Assembly (NCBI GenBank): GCA_944325175.1
Contig: CALUYZ010000001.1
Span: 114,009 to 178,008 of the forward strand
Reading direction: 5' to 3'
DNA from: Candidatus Gastranaerophilales bacterium
Lineage (GTDB): Bacteria > Cyanobacteriota > Vampirovibrionia > Gastranaerophilales > Gastranaerophilaceae
DNA: 64,000 nucleotides
Shown here: in pieces, positions 1 through 11,011 of the stretch
How the letters are laid out: each line of letters starts with the position of its first letter
Position numbering within the stretch: the stretch's first letter is position 1
Position numbers and translations under genes: made by a program
Notes under the pieces: generated by a model
The model's input: only the letters and a program-made list of their open reading frames with translations
Told to the model about the DNA's origin: nothing
Database searches by the model: none

Positions 1-182
1 CCCAATGTGTTCATCTGCCCTATTGCTTGAGTCAGTCTTGCATGTAATGCTTTTTTCTGTGCATCCCATGCTTTTTCGTTTACATTCACAAGTAAACTCG
101 GCAAAGTAATTGCCGCCACAATACCAATAATTGCCAAAGTAATTAAAATTTCAGCAAGCGTAAATCCTTTTTTCTTTTTCAT
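1..182 (-). CDS. prepilin-like protein, array copy A (partial, C-terminus beyond window)
   Basis: Reading from the ATG at 182 leftward, the 60 visible codons give MKKKKGFTLAEILITLAI and continue into a hydrophobic helix, then the segment NVNEKAWDAQKKALHARL and IGQMNTLG. This is the class III/type IV prepilin signal: a short basic leader, G|F cleavage site, Glu at mature +5 and a single N-terminal hydrophobic alpha-helix. The same residues open the four complete copies to the right, so this is the most downstream member seen of a minus-strand tandem array. The C-terminal lectin-like region lies outside the window. An A/T-rich Shine-Dalgarno region (AGAAAGGTATT in mRNA sense) precedes the start. 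Expected location is the inner membrane before cleavage and a pilus or pseudopilus afterwards. Confidence 0.9.
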   Translation of the reverse strand, partial: MKKKKGFTLAEILITLAIIGIVAAITLPSLLVNVNEKAWDAQKKALHARLTQAIGQMNTL

Positions 183-255
183 AAAAAAAAATACCTTTCT
201 ATTACTTAATAATTCCAACAGGAATATATAATGAAGTACAGCTTCACATATTCTA

Positions 256-284
256 ATGTTATCATTATTTTATATTGCCTTCAA
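256..284 (-). promoter_or_regulatory. probable promoter of array copy A
   Basis: On the minus strand TTGAAG (279-284) and TAACAT (256-261) are separated by 17 bp, a sigma70-like arrangement. The equivalent TTGAAG-N17-TAATAT is kept at 5120-5148 upstream of copy E, within a duplicated stretch, which supports the call. Confidence 0.5.
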
Positions 285-455
285 TGCATAGAGTAAGATT
301 TTATCCTTTCAACTTTGCACCAATTTGAGTAAATTTGATGCATGAAGTTAAAAGTTTTCTTGTGAAAGGGTTTCGAGGATTAAAAAATAAGAAATATTGA
401 GGTTTTTCCCTCTTGAATTAATATGAAAATGATGATATATTAAGAAAAAGAAGAT

Positions 456-490
456 AAATGCACCAAACTTACTCATTTTGGTGCATTTTT
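456..490. terminator. TGCACCA hairpin, terminator-like repeat
   Basis: AAATGCACCAAA and TTTGGTGCATTT form a long stem followed by a T run on the plus strand and preceded by A residues, so it could terminate transcription from either side. Close relatives occur at 1820-1855, 5321-5357 and, with a different stem, 5514-5539. Confidence 0.6.
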
Positions 491-514
491 TAATACCGCA
501 ATTCCCCCACAAAA

Positions 515-537
515 GTAGGTTGGGCTTTCAGCCCAAC
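515..537. repeat. GTAGGTTGGG palindromic repeat, copy 1
   Basis: GTAGGTTGGG, then CTTTCAG, then CCCAAC: a short imperfect palindrome. The same 23 bp recur at 1878-1900 and an inverted, altered form at 5451-5474. It is small, intergenic and mobile-looking, like REP/MITE-type elements. Confidence 0.6.
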
Positions 538-586
538 ATCATCAAACCGTTTTCCACCCCCCCTTTTTTTTTAAACATCAAAACAC

Positions 587-614
587 AAAAAAGCGCCACT
601 TAAAAAAGTGACGC
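587..614 (-). terminator. Rho-independent terminator of the gene at 683-1654
   Basis: In minus-strand sense GCGTCACTT and AAGTGGCGC pair (9 bp, one G-T) around a TTTT loop, followed by TTTTTTG. It lies about 70 bp after the stop codon. An identical copy sits at 1947-1974. Confidence 0.8.
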
Positions 615-682
615 TAAAGATAAAAAATATAGTTGAAAAGAAATTTATTATTCATTTTGCAAAAATGACAAAATGACAATTT

Positions 683-1654
683 TTATCTCCTAATGCAGCG
701 TACGTAGAGCGCAGTAGAACGAGCGTTACGGTAACGGGCGCCATTACCGAAGCTCTCCCTCCAAGCTAGCCCAGAAGCGCCTAGCGTAACTGCCGAGCTC
801 GACCAATAGATGCTAGTGCTTTCGCCTAGGTTAATAAAAGGCGCATTTATAAATAATGATGCAATTTCATCTCTATCAGGCAATCTTAGGTCTTCTCCCA
901 AGGTTTTACATGCTGTCGGCGCATCAACTGTTCCTTCTGTATCTGTATATTGTGGTATAGGCGATGCATAATCTGTGTTGTATGGAATAGGTGCTACAAC
1001 GACAGGATTTTTATTATAAAAAGCTGTAATGAAGCCAACATCTTTCCCTACTTGATTTGGACCTTCACTACCATTCAAGTCATAAACAAAGTTGGCACAC
1101 ATTTTGTTTTGAGCATAATGGTTAGCTGTTGCGTCTGAACTACATAATGGGTTATAGAATACCGCTATAGATTCCCCGTTGACTGTTTCAAATGCAGCTG
1201 CTTTTGTATCTGTCATATCACCGTCTTCGCCTGTAAAATGGTAACCATTTAAAAGCTTGGCATTTAATTCTTTCATTTTAGTTGGAAAATTAATTTCAGA
1301 AACTGCATCTAATGTTGTAATTTTACTTGGAATACCGCAAGAAGAAAGTTTATCAGGACCGCAAACGTTATTTATTTTATACACCTTAGAAAGTGCATCT
1401 AAGATAAAACTTTCAGCCGCCGTATCTTCTGTTACGGTTCCGTCTTCACCTTCCGTATAAGTTCCATATCCGCCCAAACTGTTCATCTGTCCAATAGCCT
1501 GAGCTAGTCTGGCATGAAGAGCTTTTTTCTGTGCATCCCATGCTTTTTCGTTTACATTAACAAGTAAACTTGGCAAAGTAATCGCAGCAACAATTCCAAT
1601 AATTGCCAAAGTAATCAACACTTCAGCAAGCGTAAAACCTCTAAACTTTTTCAT
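683..1654 (-). CDS. prepilin-like protein with variable C-terminal lectin-like domain (array copy B)
   Basis: 323 residues from the ATG at 1654, chosen because AAAGGAAAG lies at the right distance and the product then starts MKKFRGFTLAEVLITLAI like its relatives. Residues 1-35 are a prepilin leader and helix. The middle (about 60-270) is conserved among copies, with Cys residues in CGPDKLSSCGIP and NPLCSSD and a YDLNGSEGPN stretch. The last 40 residues run from YWSSS to YVRCIRR, like the C-type-lectin-related DUF1566/FISUMP group. Between the second Trp and YVRC nearly every non-structural residue differs from copies C-E. Likely an exported, pilus-tip or surface-displayed minor pilin. Ligand unknown. 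Confidence 0.85.
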   Translation of the reverse strand: MKKFRGFTLAEVLITLAIIGIVAAITLPSLLVNVNEKAWDAQKKALHARLAQAIGQMNSLGGYGTYTEGEDGTVTEDTAAESFILDALSKVYKINNVCGPDKLSSCGIPSKITTLDAVSEINFPTKMKELNAKLLNGYHFTGEDGDMTDTKAAAFETVNGESIAVFYNPLCSSDATANHYAQNKMCANFVYDLNGSEGPNQVGKDVGFITAFYNKNPVVVAPIPYNTDYASPIPQYTDTEGTVDAPTACKTLGEDLRLPDRDEIASLFINAPFINLGESTSIYWSSSAVTLGASGLAWRESFGNGARYRNARSTALYVRCIRR

Positions 1655-1819
1655 ATTTTTTGCTTTCCTTTCAACTTTTTGCATCAATTTGTTTTATTTT
1701 GTTGCAATCCATTGAAAGTATCGCACTTGCAACACTTTTTGCCCACTCAAAAGATTGCTCTGCTATTTTTTTCGTCTTGAACAAAATCCAAAACAATGCT
1801 ATATTAATAAAAAGACCTA

Positions 1820-1855
1820 AAATGCACCAAACTAAAACATTTTGGTGCATTTTTT
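1820..1855. terminator. TGCACCA hairpin, second copy
   Basis: AAATGCACCAAA and TTTGGTGCATTTTTT with a loop of about ten bases. Same element as at 456-490. Confidence 0.6.
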
Positions 1856-1877
1856 ATTATCAAATTCCCCCACAAAA

Positions 1878-1900
1878 GTAGGTTGGGCTTTCAGCCCAAC
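1878..1900. repeat. GTAGGTTGGG palindromic repeat, copy 2
   Basis: Identical over 23 bp to 515-537, in the same orientation and in the same position relative to the neighbouring terminator, so it was probably copied with the gene unit. Confidence 0.6.
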
Positions 1901-1946
1901 ATCATCAAAACGTTTTCCACCACCCTTTTTTAAACATCAAAACAAC

Positions 1947-1974
1947 AAAAAAGCGCCACTTAAAAAAGTGACGC
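1947..1974 (-). terminator. Rho-independent terminator of the gene at 2042-3013
   Basis: Same stem as at 587-614 (GCGTCACTT / AAGTGGCGC, then T6 in minus-strand sense), about 70 bp past the stop codon. Confidence 0.8.
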
Positions 1975-2041
1975 CCAAGATAAAAAATATAGTTGAAAAG
2001 AAATTTATTATTCATTTTGTAAAAATGACAAAATGACAATT

Positions 2042-3013
2042 TTATCTCCTTAGGCAGCGCACGTAGCCCATATTAAAACGAGCGTTGTGGTCACGGCCGC
2101 CAATAGTGAAGTACTGGGCCCAGGCTAACCCAGAAGTGCCCAGCGAAAAGACCGAGCCTGACCAATAGAAGCCAGTGCTTTTATCTAGGTTGATAAGAGG
2201 TGCATTTACAAATAGTGATGCAAGTTCATCTCTATCAGGTAGCCTTAGATCTTCTCCCATGGCTTTACATGCCGTTGGTGCATCTATTTCGCCTTCTGTT
2301 TCTGTATATTGTTTTACTTTTGATGTGTAATCTGTATTGTACGGAATTGGCGCTACGACAACAGGACTTTTATTGTAGAAAGCCGTGATAAATCCGACAT
2401 CTTTACCTACTTGATTAGGTCCCTCCGCACCGTTTAGGTCGTATATAAAGTTAACACACATTTTGTTTTGAGTGTAGTGGTTAGCTGTTGTATCTGAACT
2501 ACATAATGGGTTATAGAATACCGCTATAGATTCCCCGTTGACTGTTTCAAATGCAGCCGCTTTTGTATCTGCCATATCACCGTTTTCACCTGATACATGG
2601 TTTCCGTTTAATAATTTTTCATTCAACTCACTCATCTTTGCTGGGAATGTAATTTCAGAAACCGCATCTAATGTTGTAATTTTGCTTGGAATTCCGCAAG
2701 ATGAAAGTTTATCGGGTCTGCAAACGTTATTTATTTTGTAAACTTTTGATAAAGCATCTAAAATAAAACTTTCAGCAGCTGTGTCTGTTGTTGCATTACC
2801 GTCGCCGTCTTCAGTATACGTTCCATACCCACCCAAACTGTTCATCTGTCCAATAGCCTGAGCTAGTCTGGCATGAAGTGCTTTCTTTTGAGCATCCCAT
2901 GCTTTCTCGTTTACATTAACCAATAAACTTGGCAAAGTAATTGCGGCGACTATGCCAATAATTGCTAAAGTAATCAGAATTTCAGCAAGCGTAAAGCCTG
3001 TTTTCTTTTTCAT
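2042..3013 (-). CDS. prepilin-like protein with variable C-terminal domain (array copy C)
   Basis: 323 residues starting MKKKTGFTLAEILITLAI, with an AAAGGTAATTTTTATG start region. The leader, helix and central domain are close to copy B. The C-terminal stretch after the second Trp (AQYFTIGGRDHNARFNMGY) differs from copy B at about 12 of 18 positions, yet the flanking YVRC and the R/F/G scaffold residues stay. Comparing codons with copy B, most of these changes fall in codon positions 1 and 2 with the third base unchanged, which is unlike ordinary drift. Product and location as for copy B. Confidence 0.85.
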   Translation of the reverse strand: MKKKTGFTLAEILITLAIIGIVAAITLPSLLVNVNEKAWDAQKKALHARLAQAIGQMNSLGGYGTYTEDGDGNATTDTAAESFILDALSKVYKINNVCRPDKLSSCGIPSKITTLDAVSEITFPAKMSELNEKLLNGNHVSGENGDMADTKAAAFETVNGESIAVFYNPLCSSDTTANHYTQNKMCVNFIYDLNGAEGPNQVGKDVGFITAFYNKSPVVVAPIPYNTDYTSKVKQYTETEGEIDAPTACKAMGEDLRLPDRDELASLFVNAPLINLDKSTGFYWSGSVFSLGTSGLAWAQYFTIGGRDHNARFNMGYVRCLRR

Positions 3014-3060
3014 AAAAATTACCTTTCTATATTTATTTATTTATTTTGTCTGACAAATTT

Positions 3061-4033
3061 TTATTTCCTGATGCAACGTACATAGCCTGTATTGGCACGA
3101 ACATTGCGGTAGCGAAGCCCATTATTAAAACGCTGTGTCCAACCCAATCCTGAACCGCCTATTGATATAACAGAGCCTGACCAATAGTCGCTGGTTTTTT
3201 CACCTAAATTAATTAGGGGGGGCGTTTACGAATAATGACGCCAGTTCATCTCTGTCAGGAAGCCTTAAGTCCTCTCCTATGGTTTTGCATATTGTTGAAG
3301 CGTCAACTTTTCCTTGTGCTATTGAATATTGTGATACTTCTGAGGTGTAATCCGTGTTATATGGTGCGGGTGCAACCACAACAGAATTTTTATTATAAAG
3401 AGCTGTTATGAAACCAACATCTTTGCCTACTTGATTAGGTCCTTCGCTGCCGTTTAGGTCATAAACAAAGTTAACACACATTTTATTTTGGGTATAATGG
3501 TATGCCGTTGAATCTGAGCTGCACAAAGGATTATAAAAAACTGCTATTGATTCGCCGTTAACCGTTTCAAATGCAGCTGCTTTTGTGTCTGCAACATCGC
3601 CGTCTTCGCCTTCAAAGTGTTGCCCGTTTATAAGTTTTGTATTTAATTCGCTAATTTTGGTCGGAAAATTAATTTCAGAAACCGCATCTAATGTTGTAAT
3701 TTTGCTTGGAATTCCGCAAGATGAAAGCTTATCAGGTCCGCAAACATTGTTAATTTTATAAACTTTAGATAGCGCATCCAAAATAAAACTTTCAGCTGAC
3801 GTATCAACTGTTTCATCATCATTTTCGCCTTTTGTATATGTTCCATATCCACCTAGGGTGTTCATCTGTCCAATAGCCTGAGCTAGTCTGGCATGAAGCG
3901 CTTTCTTTTGAGCATCCCATGCTTTCTCGTTTACATTAACCAATAAACTTGGCAAAGTAATTGCGGCGACAATACCTATAATTGCTAAAGTAATCAGAAT
4001 TTCGGCAAGCGTAAAGCCTGTTTTCTTTTTCAT
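3061..4033 (-). pseudogene. prepilin-like gene, array copy D, frameshifted at a G7 tract
   Basis: Starts at 4033 with MKKKTGFTLAEILITLAI and follows the family to residue 270 or so (ASLFVNAP), where the run of seven G at 3216-3222 shifts the frame and a stop follows within three codons (end of the uninterrupted frame at 3209). With six G, the reading continues ...LINLGEKTSDYWSG and on through the second Trp (WTQRFNNGLRYRNV) to YVRCIRK and a TAA at 3061-3063. Apart from one base the gene is intact, so it is either a phase-variable contingency gene caught in the off state, a fresh mutation, or a base-calling error. Confidence 0.8.
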
Positions 4034-4077
4034 AAATAATTACCTTTCTATATTTATTTATTTTGTCTGACAAATTT

Positions 4078-5049
4078 TTATTTCCTGATGCAACGTACAT
4101 AACCCTTGCTTGAGCGGGTAGGACGAAGACGAACGCCATCGCTGAAATGTATACGCCAAGCTAAACCGCTGGTGCCTGATGATATAACTGAGCCTGACCA
4201 ATAATCATTTGCACTTTTACTCAAGTTCATAAGAGCGGCATTTACAAAAAGTGATGCGGTTTCGTCCCTGTCAGGAAGCCTTAAGTCTTCTCCCATTGTT
4301 TTGCATACGGCGGGTGCATCAAGCGTTTCTGCATTTTCTGAATATTGTGGTACTGTCGAAGTATAATCGGTGCCATAAGGAACAGGTGCTACAACAACAG
4401 GGTTTTTGTTGTAGAAAGCAGTGATAAATCCAACATCTTTGCCTACTTGATTAGGTCCTTCGCTGCCGTTTAAATCATACAGAAAATTAACACACATTTT
4501 GTTTTGAACATAATGATTAACAGTTGTATCGGAACTGCACAAAGGATTATAAAAAACCGCAATAGATTCACCGTTAACCGTCTCAAATGCAGCAGCCTTT
4601 GTATTTGCAACGCTACCGTCTTCACCTTCTATGTGCTGACCATTTAACATTGTTTCATTTAATTCGCTAATTTTGGTCGGAAAATTAATTTCAGAAACCG
4701 CATCCAGTGTTGTAATTTTACTTGGAATACCGCAAGAGCTTAATTTATCAGGACCGCAAACATTATTAATTTTATAAACTTTTGATAGGGCATCTAATAT
4801 AAAACTTTCAGCTGCCGTATCAACTGTTGCGGTTCCTTCCTCATCTTCCGTATATGTTCCATACCCACCCAATGTGTTCATCTGTCCAATAGCTTGCGCT
4901 AGTCTGGCATGAAGAGCTTTTTTCTGTGCATCCCATGCTTTTTCATTAACATTTACAAGTAGGCTTGGCAAAGTAATTGCAGCAACAATACCTATAATTG
5001 CCAAAGTGATTAGAATTTCGGCAAGTGTAAAGCCTGTTTTCTTTTTCAT
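4078..5049 (-). CDS. prepilin-like protein with variable C-terminal domain (array copy E)
   Basis: 323 residues, same architecture as copies B-D: prepilin leader and helix (1-35), central Cys-containing domain, and C-terminal lectin-like stretch from DYWSG to YVRCIRK. The variable segment reads WRIHFSDGVRLRPTRSSK. Start at 5049 is preceded by AGAAAGGTAATT. As the first gene of the minus-strand array it carries the long upstream region (5050-5357) that is also found in front of copy A. Copies D and E are about 44 bp apart with no terminator between them, so they may be co-transcribed. Confidence 0.85.
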   Translation of the reverse strand: MKKKTGFTLAEILITLAIIGIVAAITLPSLLVNVNEKAWDAQKKALHARLAQAIGQMNTLGGYGTYTEDEEGTATVDTAAESFILDALSKVYKINNVCGPDKLSSCGIPSKITTLDAVSEINFPTKISELNETMLNGQHIEGEDGSVANTKAAAFETVNGESIAVFYNPLCSSDTTVNHYVQNKMCVNFLYDLNGSEGPNQVGKDVGFITAFYNKNPVVVAPVPYGTDYTSTVPQYSENAETLDAPAVCKTMGEDLRLPDRDETASLFVNAALMNLSKSANDYWSGSVISSGTSGLAWRIHFSDGVRLRPTRSSKGYVRCIRK

Positions 5050-5119
5050 AAATAATTACCTTTCTATTGCTAAATAATTCCAACAGGAATATATGATAAG
5101 TATTACTTCACATATTCTA

Positions 5120-5148
5120 ATATTATCATTATTTTATATTGCCTTCAA
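5120..5148 (-). promoter_or_regulatory. probable promoter of array copies E and D
   Basis: Minus-strand TTGAAG (5143-5148), 17-bp spacer, TAATAT (5120-5125), about 70 bp upstream of the ATG at 5049. The arrangement is conserved at 256-284. Confidence 0.55.
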
Positions 5149-5320
5149 TGCATGGAGTAAGGCTTTATCCTTTTCAACTTTGCACCAATTTGAGCAAGTT
5201 TGATGCAATGGGTTAAAAGTTTTGTTGTGAAAGGGTTTTGGGAATTAAAAAATGAAAAATATTGAGGTTTTGATGTATTGAATTCATGTGGAAATGGTGA
5301 TATATTGAGAAAAAGAAGAT

Positions 5321-5357
5321 AAATGCACCAAGATTGCTCATTTTGGTGCATTTTTTT
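5321..5357. terminator. TGCACCA hairpin, third copy
   Basis: AAATGCACCAAG and TTTTGGTGCATTTTTTT, immediately before the pilin relic at 5362. Same element as at 456 and 1820. Confidence 0.55.
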
Positions 5358-5361
5358 GGTT

Positions 5362-5460
5362 GAAAAAGCTCTTTATGTAAGAATGACTAAAATAATAGGG
5401 CAGATGGATGCGTTGGGTGGTTATGGAATGTATGCGGAAGATAAGATTTTGTTGGGGTAG
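5362..5460 (+). pseudogene. relic fragment of the pilin array family, on the opposite strand
   Basis: In plus-strand frame the bases read EKALYVRMTKIIGQMDALGG followed by YGMYAED and a stop at 5458-5460. This matches the internal family segment KALHARLAQAIGQMNTLGG plus YGTYTED, roughly residues 45-70 of the intact copies. The N-terminal prepilin signal and all of the C-terminal domain are missing. A non-functional remnant left by recombination, in inverted orientation to the array. Confidence 0.7.
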
Positions 5461-5474
5461 AAACCCCAACCTAC
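5451..5474. repeat. GTAGGTTGGG palindromic repeat, inverted variant
   Basis: GTTGGGG TAGAAA CCCCAAC CTAC is, on the minus strand, GTAGGTTGGGG followed by TTTCTACCCCAAC, a variant of the element at 515 and 1878. It overlaps the end of the pilin relic, so the relic stop codon lies inside the repeat. Confidence 0.5.
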
Positions 5475-5513
5475 GAAGTTTTAGTGTATGAATTTAAAAT
5501 TAAGCAATAAAAA

Positions 5514-5539
5514 TGCACCATAATATTCATTATGGTGCA
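5514..5539. terminator. hairpin TGCACCATAA / TTATGGTGCA
   Basis: Perfect 10-bp stem with a six-base loop. No long T run follows, so it may be structural rather than a terminator. It resembles the TGCACCA hairpins of the array. Confidence 0.4.
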
Positions 5540-5707
5540 AATGGTTTATATGTATTAATATTATCATTGTTTTTTGGAAGTTACAAGCATTATATTTTTG
5601 AAATATTGTGTATTTTTAACAGGTTGCTGTTCAATGAGGTTAATCTTTTTCGGTTTTTTGAAACAAAATGAATATTTTGGTCTAAAAAATTGAAAGGATA
5701 GAATGAT

Positions 5708-6454
5708 ATGAAAAAGTTTAGAGGTTTTACGTTGGCTGAGGTGTTGATAACTTTGGCGATTATTGGGGTTGTGGCGGCGATTTCGATACCAAGTGTAATT
5801 TCAAACTCGCAGCAGAGGGAGTTTAAAACAGGGTTGAAAAAGGCGGTGAGTGTTTTGAATAGTACAATAACGATGAATATGGCAATAGATGGGGAAAGCC
5901 CTTATGATAACGGAAATTTGTTTGGGTATTTGCAAAGACATATGAACGTTATGTCTTCAACTTATTCTTTACCTTGGTGGTGTGCTTATTGTAGAGATAA
6001 CTCCTCAAATTGTGCAGGCGCTTTTGTGTGCAAGGATAATGCGGCTTTTTATACGACTGACGGCATGAGATTTGAGTTCCATGGCGGAGCTGCGACTAAT
6101 TCACGTTATCTAAGAACCTATGAGCATAATGTTCCTTTGTGTCAAGTCCAATATACAACTGTAGAAGGGCTTTCCACTTGTGGCGGTTGCGGAAGTTACG
6201 GGTTAAACAATAATCCTGATGAAACAACAAAGGCGCCTTGCTTAATTATGGTTGATGTAAATGGCGACAGAAAGCCGACCCCGGGCAATGTTAATGCACA
6301 AAATGTTGAAGAAGGCGGAAAATATAACTTATACATACCGGCTTCGCCTGATTCAAAAGTTTTAAGGGATATTTTTCCCATAATGATTACCGACCGTGAA
6401 GCAATTCCTTACGGAGTTGTAGCCCAAAAGGCAATGTATGAGGCGCAAAAATAA
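5708..6454 (+). CDS. prepilin-like protein of a second family
   Basis: 248 residues. Residues 1-30 are a prepilin signal (MKKFRGFTLAEVLITLAI, G|F site, Glu+5), so the protein should be processed by PilD and held in the inner membrane or assembled into a pilus or pseudopilus. After the helix it differs from the 1-5049 array: Cys-rich centre (WWCAYCRDNSSNCAGAFVC, then CGGCGSYG) and a C-terminal part with VDVNGDRKPTPGN and IPYGVVAQKAMYEAQ. It lacks the YW...YVRC lectin-like end. The start is set by AAAGGATAG before the ATG. Precise role unknown; Cys pairs suggest disulfides outside the cytoplasm. Confidence 0.8.
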   Translation: MKKFRGFTLAEVLITLAIIGVVAAISIPSVISNSQQREFKTGLKKAVSVLNSTITMNMAIDGESPYDNGNLFGYLQRHMNVMSSTYSLPWWCAYCRDNSSNCAGAFVCKDNAAFYTTDGMRFEFHGGAATNSRYLRTYEHNVPLCQVQYTTVEGLSTCGGCGSYGLNNNPDETTKAPCLIMVDVNGDRKPTPGNVNAQNVEEGGKYNLYIPASPDSKVLRDIFPIMITDREAIPYGVVAQKAMYEAQK

Positions 6455-6492
6455 ATTAAAATTTGTAAAAATGCAGTAGTTATTAATTATAA

Positions 6493-7622
6493 TTACTGCA
6501 TTTCAAGCCAAGTTTTAATTCTGTCTGAAACGTATGTGAAACTTTCTTTTCTTCCGATGTCACCTGTTTTTGCACCATAAATTATAACGGGAACCATTTC
6601 TCTTGTGTGGTCTGACCCTTTATATGTAGGGTCGCAGCCGTGGTCTGCAGTTATAATTAAAAGGTCGTTTTCATCCATATTTTGAATAAATTTAGGAAGA
6701 TAAGAATCAACTTCTTCGATTGCTTTTTTATAGCCTAAATAATCACGCCTATGACCATATAGCATATCTGTATCAACTAAATTTGTAAAAATTAAAGAAG
6801 AATCTTTTTTGTTTTGAATTGCATCCAATGTTGCATTTAAACCTTCTGTGTTTCCGCCTGTGGGCTTGCTTTCAGATATTCCTTTGCCTGTAAAAATATC
6901 TTTAATTTTACCTATTGCATAAACTTTTCCATTGTTTTTAACAATCTCGTCAAGCAAAGTATCTTTTGGGGGCGCAACGGAATAATCATGGCGCAATGAA
7001 CCAATTCTTGAGGGTTTGCCGTCTATAATTTTATAAGGACGGGCAATAACCCTTGATATGCCATAGCCTTCATCTAAAAGTTCTCTTGCGATTTTGCACC
7101 ATTCATATAATGTTTCAATCGGAATTAAATCTATATCAACTGCAATTTGAAAAACACTGTCTGCTGATGTGTAGATTATTGGGAATTTTGTTTTATGATG
7201 TTCTTCGTTTAATTCTTCAATAATTTTTGTGCCTGATGCGGGCAAGTTCCCCAAAATGCCGCCACAGTTTGTTTTTTGAATAAATTTTTCAATTAATTCA
7301 TCAGGGAAATTAATGTATGTTTTAAAGGGGTTATCCAAAACAAGCCCTGCAATTTCCCAGTGCCCTGTTGTTGTGTCTTTTCCTTTTGATTTTACTTTCA
7401 TTATGCCATATTCAGCTGTTGGAGAATTTGTTTTTTTAACACCTAAAATATCTTTAATATTTCCTAAGCCCATTTTTTCAAAGTTTGGAACATTAAGCCC
7501 CCCGCTTGCTTTTGCTAAATTGCATAAGGTGTTAACGGTGCTATCATCGCCAAATTCAAGGCTATCTGGCATTGCACCTATTCCCATAGAATCTATTACA
7601 ATAATTATTGCTCTTTTTTTGT

Positions 7623-7626
<4 letters not shown>
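6493..7626 (-). CDS. deoB: phosphopentomutase
   Basis: 377 residues, close to the usual 390. Interconverts ribose-1-phosphate and ribose-5-phosphate (and the deoxy forms), linking nucleoside salvage to the pentose phosphate pathway; cytoplasmic, Mn-dependent. The N-terminal metal motif VIDSMGIGAMPDS, the phospho-threonine loop KGKDTTTGHWE (about 80-92) and the C-terminal ITADHGCDP and GSDHTREMVP metal ligands of the alkaline-phosphatase superfamily are all present. The start codon overlaps the stop of the upstream decarboxylase as ATGA, so the two are translationally coupled on the minus strand. The pgeF-type nucleoside phosphorylase at 47676 would feed it. Confidence 0.95.
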
Positions 7627-10996
<3,370 letters not shown>

Positions 10997-11011
10997 GAAA
11001 GAGGTTTTTTT

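Larger units (their letters stand above)
183..682. other. 500-bp intergenic region in the pilin array, mostly duplicated elsewhere
   Basis: I see no gene here. The part 183-490 is a diverged copy of 5050-5357 (leader, promoter and hairpin of copy E). The part from about 456 to 682 is a copy of 1820-2041, carrying a TGCACCA hairpin, a GTAGGTTGGG palindrome and the terminator of the gene at 683. The spacer is therefore assembled from two pieces that also occur elsewhere in the array, as expected from repeated unequal recombination. Confidence 0.75.
1655..2041. other. spacer between pilin copies B and C
   Basis: No gene seen. It contains the leader of copy B (with A/T-rich DNA up to about 1800), then a TGCACCA hairpin, a GTAGGTTGGG palindrome and the terminator of copy C. 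The part 1820-2041 repeats about 456-682 almost base for base. Confidence 0.7.
5050..5707. other. region between the pilin array and the 5708 pilin
   Basis: Holds the duplicated upstream region of copy E, the pilin relic, the inverted palindrome and two hairpins described separately. From 5540 to 5707 I see only A/T-rich DNA that should contain the promoter of the pilin at 5708. Confidence 0.6.

Noticed and set aside
5145..5351. 68-codon minus-strand ORF upstream of pilin copy E
   Set aside because: It lies in the duplicated leader with promoter and hairpin. The equivalent in 183-490 is not kept as a frame.
1..6454. Complete diversity-generating retroelement next to the pilins
   Set aside because: No reverse transcriptase (no YxDD ORF), no accessory Avd gene and no template repeat in the window. 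Only the target-like pattern is reported.
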